From positions 2,801,110-2,865,109 of the forward strand of contig NC_017033.1 of assembly GCF_000242255.2 (NCBI RefSeq): a stretch of 64,000 nt of DNA. The letters run 5' to 3'. The notes below the pieces were generated by a model. The model was not told the DNA's origin, made no database searches, and saw only the letters and a list, made by a program, of their open reading frames with translations. This document shows, in pieces, positions 17,984 through 25,226 of this stretch (its first letter is position 1; each line of letters opens with the position of its first letter). Source of the stretch: Frateuria aurantia DSM 6220 (GTDB taxonomy: Bacteria > Pseudomonadota > Gammaproteobacteria > Xanthomonadales > Rhodanobacteraceae). The position numbers were made by a program, and so were the translations under genes.

Positions 17984-18772
17984 ATGACTGCTGCAAGCTG
18001 CGGATGTGCCGAGCATATCGCTGCCAGCTATCTGGCCAGAAACGGTACCCTGCCGTTGCCGATCGGTGATGGCGAGATCTACCAGACCTCGCTGATGAGC
18101 GGTCTGATCGCCGGTGTCTACGAGGGCGACACCACCTTGGGAGAATTGTTCACGCATGGTGATTTCGGTCTGGGCACCTTCAATGATCTGGATGGCGAAC
18201 TGATCGCCTTTGACCAGCATTCGCACCAGCTGCGCGCTGACGGCAGCGCGACTCCGACCCGCCCCGAACAGAAAACCCCTTTTGCGGTGGTGACCTGGTT
18301 CAAGCCATCAGTGGATCTGCCGCTTGAGCAGCCCATGAGCGGTGAAGAAGTCGAGGCCCTGATCAATCGGCTCGCGCCCTCGGCCAACCTGTTCTGCGCG
18401 ATCCGCGTCGACGGCGAGTTCGAAAGGGTGCGGACTCGTACCGTGCCGCGTCAGGAACGGCCGTACAAGCCGATGCTGGAGGCCATCGCCGAACAGCCTA
18501 CCTTCGATTTCAACGAAACCCGCGGCACCCTGATCGGCTTTCGCAGCCCGCCGTATGTGCAAGGCGTCAATGTCGCCGGCTACCACATCCATTACATCAC
18601 CGATCAGCGCGATGGCGGCGGCCATGTGCTGGAGTACCGGCTCAAGCGCGGGCGCCTGCAGCTGGGTCTGGTCAGCAAGCTCAAGATCGAGCTGCCGCAG
18701 AACCAGGATTTCCTGAGCGCCGATCTCTTTCCGGCCGACCTGGATGCGGCCATCCGCCAGGCCGAGGCCTGA
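17984..18772 (+). CDS. alsD: Alpha-acetolactate decarboxylase
   Basis: Converts 2-acetolactate to acetoin. 262 residues from the ATG at 17984, which follows GAGGGA by 7 bases; two in-frame starts (TTG 17969, ATG 17978) overlap that Shine-Dalgarno and are less likely. Family markers: [43 protein letters not shown], and the zinc-binding cluster [20 protein letters not shown] with its histidines. First gene of alsD-alsS, divergent from the LysR gene. Intact and of normal length (about 260). Confidence 0.95.
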   Translation: MTAASCGCAEHIAASYLARNGTLPLPIGDGEIYQTSLMSGLIAGVYEGDTTLGELFTHGDFGLGTFNDLDGELIAFDQHSHQLRADGSATPTRPEQKTPFAVVTWFKPSVDLPLEQPMSGEEVEALINRLAPSANLFCAIRVDGEFERVRTRTVPRQERPYKPMLEAIAEQPTFDFNETRGTLIGFRSPPYVQGVNVAGYHIHYITDQRDGGGHVLEYRLKRGRLQLGLVSKLKIELPQNQDFLSADLFPADLDAAIRQAEA

Positions 18773-18819
18773 TCCCCGGCCCGGCTACGGGCCTCCTCCC
18801 TTTCTGCTGTGAGCCACTT

Positions 18820-20493
18820 ATGTCTGATAACAACAAGGCGCCCGCCTGCGGCGCAGAACTGGTCGTGCGCAATCTGGAAGCCCATGGCGTGCGCTGGGTG
18901 TTCGGTATTCCCGGCGCCAAGGTCGACCGGGTCTTCGATTCGCTGGAAGACTCCTCGATCCAGACCATCGTCGCCCGCCACGAGGCCAATGCCGCCTTTA
19001 TGGCCGGTGCTGTCGGTCGCCTGACCGGCAAGGCCGGTGTCGCGCTGGTGACCTCGGGCCCCGGCTGCTCCAACCTGCCCACCGGCCTGGCCACCGCCAC
19101 CAGCGAAGGCGATCCGATGCTGGCCCTGGGTGGCGTGGTGCCGTTGGCCGAACGTCTGAAGCAGGTCCACCAGACCCTGGACACCGTCTCGCTGTTCAAG
19201 CCGGTGACCAAATACAGTGCCGAAATCACAGCCGCCTCGGCGGTCTCCGAGACCATCGCCAATGCCTTGCGGGCTGCCGAAAGCGGCCGTCCCGGCGGTG
19301 CCTTCGTGGCCTTGCCGAACGATCTGATGAATGCCCCGGCTCAAGGGCGGGTGCTGGCCGGCGGTCGCACGCCGCAAAACGGCGTCGCTCCGCCGGACGC
19401 TGTCCGCGAAGCCGCCGAACTGATCAACAGTGCTCGCCAGCCGGTGCTGCTGCTGGGCCTGCAGGCCAGTCAGGAGGCCAATTCCAACGCCCTGCGCAAG
19501 CTGCTGGCGCAATGCCCGCTGCCGGTGGTCGGTACCTTTCAGGCGGCGGGTGCCGTCGATCAGCCGAATTTCGAGCTGTTTGCCGGACGCATCGGCCTGT
19601 GGTCGAACCAGGCCGGCGATGCCCTGCTGAAGAAGGCCGACCTGGTGGTGACCATCGGCTATGGCCCGGTGGAATACGAGCCGCCGAAGTGGAATGCCGA
19701 TGCCAGCCGCAAGATCATCCACCTGGATGTGATCGAGGCCGAGATCGACAACTGCTACAACCCTGACGTGGAACTGCTGGGCGATATCGCCTTGAATCTG
19801 GAGGCGCTCGCCGGTCAGCTGAAGCCCAAGGTACTGACGCCGGAAGCCGCCCAGGTCCTGAGCACCCTGGCCGAAGACCGCAAGCATCTGGCCACCCATG
19901 CACCGCAATTGGGCGGCAGCCCGTTGCACCCGCTGAAGATCGTCAGCGAACTGCAGGCACTGGCCGGCCCCGATGTCACCATGTGCGTGGACATGGGCAG
20001 CTTCCATATCTGGATCGCCCGTTATCTGAACAGCTTCCGCGCGCGTCAGCTGCTGATCACCAATGGCCAGCAGACCATGGGCGTGGCCCTGCCCTGGGCG
20101 ATTGCCGCCTCGCTGGTGCGACCGACCGACAAGATCATCTCGGTCTCGGGCGACGGCAGCTTTATGCAGTCCAGTATGGAGCTGGAGACCGCGGTGCGAC
20201 TTGGCTGCAACATCATGCATGTGATCTGGATCGACAACTGCTACAACATGGTGATGATCCAGGAAGACAAGAAGTATGGCCGTCCCTCGGGCGTGCAGTT
20301 CGGGCCGATCGACTTCAAGGCCTATGCCGATGCCATGGGTGCCAAAGGCTTTGCCGTGCACGCCGCCGACCAGCTGCGCGCCACCCTGCGTGCCGCCATG
20401 GACCACCACGGCCCCAGCGTGGTGGCGATCCCCGTCGATTACGCGGACAATCCGAAGTTGATGGCCGATCTGCGCATGGGCCAGATGGTCTGA
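18820..20493 (+). CDS. alsS: Acetolactate synthase, catabolic type
   Basis: ThDP enzyme condensing two pyruvates into 2-acetolactate. 557 residues. ThDP catalytic Glu lies in [18 protein letters not shown], followed by [16 protein letters not shown]; the C-terminal cofactor motif is [20 protein letters not shown] with IDNCYNM. The sequence follows AlsS/BudB rather than the FAD-containing anabolic IlvB, and no small regulatory subunit gene is nearby. It lies 47 bp after alsD. The partner order decarboxylase-synthase matches bud operons. Confidence 0.95.
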   Translation: MSDNNKAPACGAELVVRNLEAHGVRWVFGIPGAKVDRVFDSLEDSSIQTIVARHEANAAFMAGAVGRLTGKAGVALVTSGPGCSNLPTGLATATSEGDPMLALGGVVPLAERLKQVHQTLDTVSLFKPVTKYSAEITAASAVSETIANALRAAESGRPGGAFVALPNDLMNAPAQGRVLAGGRTPQNGVAPPDAVREAAELINSARQPVLLLGLQASQEANSNALRKLLAQCPLPVVGTFQAAGAVDQPNFELFAGRIGLWSNQAGDALLKKADLVVTIGYGPVEYEPPKWNADASRKIIHLDVIEAEIDNCYNPDVELLGDIALNLEALAGQLKPKVLTPEAAQVLSTLAEDRKHLATHAPQLGGSPLHPLKIVSELQALAGPDVTMCVDMGSFHIWIARYLNSFRARQLLITNGQQTMGVALPWAIAASLVRPTDKIISVSGDGSFMQSSMELETAVRLGCNIMHVIWIDNCYNMVMIQEDKKYGRPSGVQFGPIDFKAYADAMGAKGFAVHAADQLRATLRAAMDHHGPSVVAIPVDYADNPKLMADLRMGQMV

Positions 20494-20505
20494 CCCTGCC
20501 ATGGA

Positions 20506-20532
20506 CGGAAGGTCGTCGCCGACGGCCTTCCG
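20506..20532 (+). terminator. Hairpin between alsS and lutA
   Basis: CGGAAGG and CCTTCCG enclose an inner CGTCG/CGACG stem, 12 pairs with one G-T, 12 bases after alsS. No T-run follows, so it may attenuate rather than end transcription between the als and lut genes. Confidence 0.5.
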
Positions 20533-20559
20533 CAGCCTAGCCTAGATGAGCCCCACTCC

Positions 20560-21303
20560 ATGAAAGTTGCCTTGTTCGTCCCCTGTTTCGTGGACGCGTT
20601 TTTCCCCGAGGCCGGCATCGCCACCCTGGAACTGCTGGAAAAACTCGGCTGCGAAGTCGACTATCCCCTGCAACAGACCTGCTGCGGCCAGCCGATGGCC
20701 AACAGCGGTTGCGAAAAAGATGCCGCCGCCACCGAGCAGTTGTTTGTCGACAACTTCGCCGGCTACGAGTACATCGTCACCCCGTCCGGCAGCTGCACCC
20801 ACCACATCCGCGACCATCTCACCGCGATCGAACAGACCGACACGGTCCGACAGGTCCGTACCCGGACCATGGAGCTGGTGGAATTTCTGCACGACGTGCT
20901 CAAGGTCAAGGCGCTGCCCTGGGCCCGCTTCCCGCACAAGGTCGGCCTGCACAACAGCTGCGGGACCCTGCGCGCGCTGCGTACCGCCTCCATGTCGGAA
21001 ATCGACGAGCCCTTCTTTTCCAAACCGATGGACCTGCTGAACATGGTCAGGGACATCGAGTTCGTGATGCCCGCGCGCCCCGATGAATGCTGCGGCTTCG
21101 GCGGCACCTTCTCGGTGGGCGAGGAACCGGTATCGGCACGCATGGGCTATGACAAGGTCCGCGACCACAAGCAGGCCGGCGCCGAATATATCGTCTCGGC
21201 CGACTCATCCTGTCTGATGCACCAGCAAGGCTGTGCCCGGCGTCTGGGCCTGGACCTGAAGTTCATCCATATCGCCCAGATCCTGAATGGAGCCGCCGCA
21301 TGA
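20560..21303 (+). CDS. lutA: L-lactate oxidation complex, iron-sulfur subunit LutA
   Basis: 247 residues with two CCG-type cysteine motifs: TCCGQPMANSGC and ECCGFGGTFSVGE, the two-domain layout of LutA/GlpC-like proteins that bind an Fe-S cluster. Together with LutB and LutC it oxidises L-lactate to pyruvate at the membrane. The stop overlaps the lutB start by 4 bp. Start codon has a weak GATGAG upstream. Confidence 0.95.
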   Translation: MKVALFVPCFVDAFFPEAGIATLELLEKLGCEVDYPLQQTCCGQPMANSGCEKDAAATEQLFVDNFAGYEYIVTPSGSCTHHIRDHLTAIEQTDTVRQVRTRTMELVEFLHDVLKVKALPWARFPHKVGLHNSCGTLRALRTASMSEIDEPFFSKPMDLLNMVRDIEFVMPARPDECCGFGGTFSVGEEPVSARMGYDKVRDHKQAGAEYIVSADSSCLMHQQGCARRLGLDLKFIHIAQILNGAAA

Positions 21304-22685
21304 AGGCCGTCGATCACGTCGCCGGATCGAAGAAATTTCTGGCCTCGGAAGACCATGTCAGCTTCCATGACCGCCGGCTGTGGGATCTGCGCCAGGGCCG
21401 CGATGCCCAGATGCGCGCCATCCCCGAATGGCAGGAGCTGCGGACGCTGGCCTCGCAGATCAAGGAACATACCCTGGGTCAGCTCGATCATTACCTGGAG
21501 ATGTTCGAGCGCAATGCCACCGCCAACGGGGTCAAGGTGCACTGGGCCCGCGACGGCGAAGAGCACAACCGGATCGTCCATGAAATCCTGAGTCAGCGCG
21601 GCGTCACCAGCCTGGTCAAGAGCAAGTCGATGCTGACCGAGGAATGCGAGATGCGTCCGTATCTCGAAGCCCGTGGCATCGCGGTGGTGGAGACCGATCT
21701 GGGCGAGCGCATCCAGCAGCTCGATGACGAAATGCCCAGCCACGTGGTGGTGCCGGCCGTTCACAAGCTGTCACGCGATGTGGCCAAGGTTTTCGCCGAC
21801 AAGCTGGGTACCGACCCGGCCAATGCCGACCCCTATTATCTGGCCGAACAGCAGCGCGAAACCACCCGGCCCATCATTCTCGGCGCCGGCGCCGGCATGA
21901 CAGGCTGCAATTTTGCGGTGGCCGAGACCGGCGCGGTGGTGGTCTGCACCAACGAAGGCAATGCCGATCTGTCCGCCAATGTGCCTCCGCTGCATATCGC
22001 CTCGATCGGCATCGAAAAGCTGATTCCCCGCCAGGAGGACCTGGGCGTCTTCGTGCGGTTGCTCTCGCGCAGCGCGCTGGGTTCGCCGATCACCCAATAT
22101 ACCTCGCACTTCCGCGCCCCTCGCGAAGGCGGCGAAATGCATTTCATTCTGGTCGACAACGGTCGCAGCGCACGGCTGGCCATGGATGATTTCTGGTATT
22201 CGCTGAAATGTATCCGCTGCAGCGCCTGCATGAATACCTGCCCGGTCTACCGCCGCAGCGGCGGCATCAGCTACGGCGCGGTCTACTCCGGCCCGATCGG
22301 CGCGATCATCGACCCGAGCTTCGATTTGAAGAAGTACAGCGGCCTGCCCTTCGCCTCCACCCTCAACGGCAGCTGCACCAATGTCTGTCCGGTGCGGATC
22401 AACATCCACGAGCAGATCTACCGCTGGCGCCAGATCATTGCCGAACAGCATCAGCTGTCCTATGCCAAGACCATGGCAATGAAGATGGCCGGCCACATTC
22501 TGCAGCATCCGATGGTCTATCGCACCGCCAGCGATATGGCAGGCATCGCCCTGAAGGTGCTGCCGCGCGGTCTGAGCTATCTGCCGCTGAATGTCTGGGG
22601 CCGTCAGCGCGAAAACCCCGTGCCGCCGGCGGAAAGCTTCCGTCAGTGGTATCTCAAGAACCGCAAGCAGGACACTTCGGCATGA
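21300..22685 (+). CDS. lutB: L-lactate oxidation complex, iron-sulfur subunit LutB
   Basis: 461 residues. The N-terminal LUD domain shows TSLVKSKSMLTEECEMRPYL, VVVPAVHKLSRDVAKVF and the glycine-rich GAGAGMTGCNFAVAETGAVV. The C-terminal ferredoxin-like part has CIRCSACMNTCPVYRR and CTNVCPV, the ligands for two 4Fe-4S clusters. Overlaps lutA and lutC by 4 bp each, so the three are made in equal amounts. Intact, normal length. Confidence 0.95.
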   Translation: MKAVDHVAGSKKFLASEDHVSFHDRRLWDLRQGRDAQMRAIPEWQELRTLASQIKEHTLGQLDHYLEMFERNATANGVKVHWARDGEEHNRIVHEILSQRGVTSLVKSKSMLTEECEMRPYLEARGIAVVETDLGERIQQLDDEMPSHVVVPAVHKLSRDVAKVFADKLGTDPANADPYYLAEQQRETTRPIILGAGAGMTGCNFAVAETGAVVVCTNEGNADLSANVPPLHIASIGIEKLIPRQEDLGVFVRLLSRSALGSPITQYTSHFRAPREGGEMHFILVDNGRSARLAMDDFWYSLKCIRCSACMNTCPVYRRSGGISYGAVYSGPIGAIIDPSFDLKKYSGLPFASTLNGSCTNVCPVRINIHEQIYRWRQIIAEQHQLSYAKTMAMKMAGHILQHPMVYRTASDMAGIALKVLPRGLSYLPLNVWGRQRENPVPPAESFRQWYLKNRKQDTSA

Positions 22686-23275
22686 GCAGCCGCGACAGCA
22701 TTCTCGCCTCGATCCGCGCCGCCGGCCGCACGCCCACCGGCCATCCGCAGGTACCGACGTTCGATCAATATCACCCGGTGGCCCTGGAGCGCTTCCAGAC
22801 CTCGCTGGAACTGATCGGCGGACGCTGGCAGGCGCCGGAGCCTGACATCATGGAACTGGCCCCTTTTGTGCGCCGGCTGTTTCCCGACGGCACCCGCTTC
22901 TGCTCGGTGGTGCCGGAAGTGGCCTCCGACTACGAGCTGTCCTCTTTCCGCCAGCCGGCCGAGCTGGCCCAGGTCGATGTCGGCGTAGTGCGGGCCCGCT
23001 TCGGCGTGGCCGAAACCGGCTCGCTGTGGATCAGCGAAGCCGAATACCGGATCAATGCCCTGGGCTATCTGCCCCAGCATCTGGTGGCCCTGCTCGACCC
23101 CGAGGACCTGGTGGGCAATCTGCACCATGCCTACCAGCGCGAAGACTTCAGGCAGGCGCGTTACTGCGTGCTGATGTCCGGCCCCTCGGCCACTGCCGAT
23201 ATCGAAGGCGTGCTGATCCGCGGCGCCCAGGGCGTGCGCTCGCTGACCGTGATCCCCTGGGCCAGGCCGCGCTGA
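22682..23275 (+). CDS. lutC: L-lactate oxidation complex subunit LutC (LUD domain)
   Basis: 197 residues starting at the ATG inside the lutB stop (ATGA overlap). The reading frame is open further upstream but that part is antisense-like noise within lutB. MSSRDSILASIRAAG at the start, GVVRARFGVAETGSLWIS and the C-terminal SGPSATADIEGVLIRGAQG and RSLTVI are standard LutC blocks. No lactate permease or LutR-type regulator gene is adjacent. Confidence 0.94.
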   Translation: MSSRDSILASIRAAGRTPTGHPQVPTFDQYHPVALERFQTSLELIGGRWQAPEPDIMELAPFVRRLFPDGTRFCSVVPEVASDYELSSFRQPAELAQVDVGVVRARFGVAETGSLWISEAEYRINALGYLPQHLVALLDPEDLVGNLHHAYQREDFRQARYCVLMSGPSATADIEGVLIRGAQGVRSLTVIPWARPR

Positions 23276-23603
23276 GCCCTTCAACGTACGGTTCGGCCCC
23301 GGTCCGGACCCATGCTCCCGCGGACTGCCTCGAGGGCATGCCAGCCAGAACCCGCCGTGCCTGACTCCGGGCGCGGCGTGATGGCCCATCCATGGACCTG
23401 GCCGGACCGCCCCGGCCTCACACCGCGTTGCCAGTCTTGAACGGTGCCGGTGGAACCCGCGTGATCGACTTGGCAGCACAGGATGATGAACGGCGGAGGC
23501 GACGGGGGCGGACGAATCGGTCCCGTCGCGGTACCCTTTCGACAGGCCGGTCTGCGTCGCAGACCCACAGATCCCTCTTTCCACGAACAAGGATGCCTGT
23601 CCC
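23276..23603. other. Intergenic region with a 17-bp palindrome
   Basis: 328 bp between lutC and the DUF2501 gene. No convincing gene. GGTCTGCG-T-CGCAGACC at 23549-23565 is a perfect dyad, 38 bp before the next start; it could be an operator or a weak stem. No clear -10/-35 pair was seen. Confidence 0.5.
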
Positions 23604-24323
23604 ATGTCCGCTTTCCGCGCATTCCGCCATGCCCTGCTCCCGGCCACACTGCTGGCCTTGTCGGCAGCCGCCGGTGCCCAGGACCTGAGCAGTCTCAAGC
23701 AGCAGCTCGACAACACCGACCTCAACAGTCTCAAGCAGCACATCACCACCAAGGATCTGGAAAACATCCGGCAGCGGATCGACGGCACCGATCTCAACAG
23801 CCTCAAGCAGCAGCTCAGCAGCGAGGATCTCAAGAAAGTGCAGCAGCAACTGGGCAGCTCGGATCTCAACAGCTTCAAGCAGCGCCTCGACAGTCAGGAT
23901 CTGGGCAAGCTCAAGCAGCAGCTGCAAGGTACCGATCTGAACAGTCTCAAACAACAGCTCGACGGCAAGGATCTGAGCGGGCTGGGCGCCCTGGGAGGGG
24001 GCTCGGCCACCTCGCTGCTGGGCAAGGCGATCAGCCCGGCCAGCAGTGGCAATGTCGCGGGTCTGCTGGGTTATTGCATCAAGAACAAGTATCTCGGTGC
24101 CGAATCCGGCGCTGCGGGCCTGAAGAACAAGCTGCTCGGTGCTTTGGGCGGAGAAAGTGCTGCCAGCCGGAAGGACAGCGGCTATCAGCAGGGGTTGCAG
24201 GGCATTCTGCATGGCAGTGACGGCCAGCAGTTCAATCTGGGTCAGCAGACCGGTGCGCTGAAGGAAAAGCTGACCGGCAAGGTCTGCGATGCGGTGCTGA
24301 AGAAAGGCGGCTCGCTGCTGTGA
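23604..24323 (+). CDS. DUF2501 (YjjA-like) secreted protein with eight 12-residue repeats
   Basis: 239 residues. A signal peptide (MSAFRAFRHALLPATLLALS, cleavage about AGA/QD) is followed by eight tandem 12-residue units, each opening with Asp-Leu and based on DLNSLKQQLDGT (residues 27-122). The C-terminal half matches the YjjA/DUF2501 domain: NVAGLLGYCIKNKYLG, YQQGLQGILHGSDGQQFNL, LKEKLTGKVCDAVLKKG, with its two conserved cysteines. Enterobacterial YjjA lacks the repeat block. Function of the family is unknown; periplasmic or surface location follows from the signal peptide. Monocistronic, with a terminator behind it. Confidence 0.9.
   Translation: MSAFRAFRHALLPATLLALSAAAGAQDLSSLKQQLDNTDLNSLKQHITTKDLENIRQRIDGTDLNSLKQQLSSEDLKKVQQQLGSSDLNSFKQRLDSQDLGKLKQQLQGTDLNSLKQQLDGKDLSGLGALGGGSATSLLGKAISPASSGNVAGLLGYCIKNKYLGAESGAAGLKNKLLGALGGESAASRKDSGYQQGLQGILHGSDGQQFNLGQQTGALKEKLTGKVCDAVLKKGGSLL
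23682..23969 (+). repeat. Eight in-frame 36-bp repeats (12-residue units)
   Basis: Units begin at residues 27, 39, 51, 63, 75, 87, 99 and 111, each with Asp-Leu; CTCAACAGTCTCAAGCAGCA-like DNA recurs in units 2, 4 and 8. Leu at positions 2, 5 and 9 of each unit suggests stacked helices. Recurrent near-identical codons suggest recent duplication. Confidence 0.9.
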
Positions 24324-24332
24324 TCCCTCGCG

Positions 24333-24359
24333 ACCACGGTCGGCCTTGCCGACCGTGGT
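24333..24359. terminator. Hairpin between convergent DUF2501 and TetR genes
   Basis: ACCACGGTCGGC, loop CTT, and the exact 12-base complement, 9 bases after the DUF2501 stop and 6 before the end of the TetR gene. No T-run; likely bidirectional. Confidence 0.6.
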
Positions 24360-24365
24360 GTCGGC

Positions 24366-24944
24366 TCAGACCGGGGTCAGCGTGGCCAGCATGTGTTCCA
24401 CATAGGCATCGAAATCCTCGTGGCTGACCCGCGGCAGGCCCGGCGTGAAATTCAGCTGCAGAAAGCCGACATAGGCGGCATAGGTCAGTCGCGCACGGTT
24501 CAATGACGCCTGCGCATCCAGCCCGGCCTCGGTATAGAGCTGGCGCAGAAATTCCATCTGTCGCTGCGAGATACGTGCCATGACCGGCACCACCAGCGGA
24601 TGATCCAGCGCTTTCAGCAAGGCCGCGTACACGCGATGCGGCTGCACTTCGTGGGCCACCCGGCGGAACAGTTCCGGCAACCGCAGGCGCGGATCGGCAA
24701 TGGTGCCGATCTGGCTGATCACCTCACGTTCGACATATTGCTCCCAGCGCTCGATCGAGGCCTGCAGCAGGGCTTCACGGGTCCGGAAGTGCCAATAGAA
24801 GCTGCCCTTGGTCACGCCGAGGTCGCGCGCCAGAGACTCGACCGCCAGCGCGCCCACGCCTTGCTCGGCGATCAGCTCCAGCGCGGCATCTTCCCAGTCT
24901 TCGGCACTGAGGCGCACCCGCTCGGTTTTTACGGTTTCATTCAT
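24366..24944 (-). CDS. TetR-family transcriptional regulator
   Basis: 192 residues. The N-terminal DNA-binding domain has the TetR pattern: ALELIAEQGVGALAVESLARDLGVTKGSFYWHF, then TREALLQASIERWE. The C-terminal ligand domain is not similar to a regulator I can name. It is divergent from fadE; two ATAC-N6-GTAT dyads sit on the fadE promoter in between, so it probably represses fadE and itself, released by a fatty-acid or acyl-CoA ligand (inference). Confidence 0.9.
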   Translation of the reverse strand: MNETVKTERVRLSAEDWEDAALELIAEQGVGALAVESLARDLGVTKGSFYWHFRTREALLQASIERWEQYVEREVISQIGTIADPRLRLPELFRRVAHEVQPHRVYAALLKALDHPLVVPVMARISQRQMEFLRQLYTEAGLDAQASLNRARLTYAAYVGFLQLNFTPGLPRVSHEDFDAYVEHMLATLTPV

Positions 24945-25014
24945 CTTCGCATAGTAGCTCGCCCGCCCGGCATTGCAATCGATGAACGGTCCCCCTCATT
25001 CGAGTGGCGGCACC

Positions 25015-25071
25015 ATACGGCGGTGTATTGACGCACTTGAAAACCGCCTCCATACTTCGGCGTATGGAGGC
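25015..25071 (+). promoter_or_regulatory. fadE promoter overlapped by two TetR-type operators
   Basis: ATAC-N6-GTAT occurs at 25015-25028 and 25053-centred 25052-25065; the second is the core of a perfect 26-bp inverted repeat (25046-25071). TTGACG (25028-25033), 17 bp, CATACT (25051-25056) is a good promoter toward fadE: the first operator abuts the -35 and the second covers the -10. Centres are 37 bp apart. Confidence 0.7.
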
Positions 25072-25226
25072 ATCGGCATCGATGCGCACATGGACTGCAG
25101 GGCCCACCCACGCCAGGGACTGGTGCGGAGCCTGGGCGCAAGGAACCCGCGGCGGCGAAGCGCCGATGTCCTCCATCTCTCTTCCCCCTGATGACTGCGA
25201 TTGCAGCTTGATTCGAGGTGTTGCCC

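Noticed and set aside
18604-20502. 632-codon open frame antisense to alsS
   Set aside because: High-GC shadow frame; low-complexity His/Gly/Gln-rich translation without domains, while alsS on the other strand is unmistakable. The same holds for the long frames antisense to poxB (1013-3040) and to the second TonB receptor (54440-56125).
23604-24323. CRISPR-like array from the regular 36-bp repeats
   Set aside because: Repeats are directly adjacent, in frame and coding, without spacers; they encode a 12-residue protein repeat.
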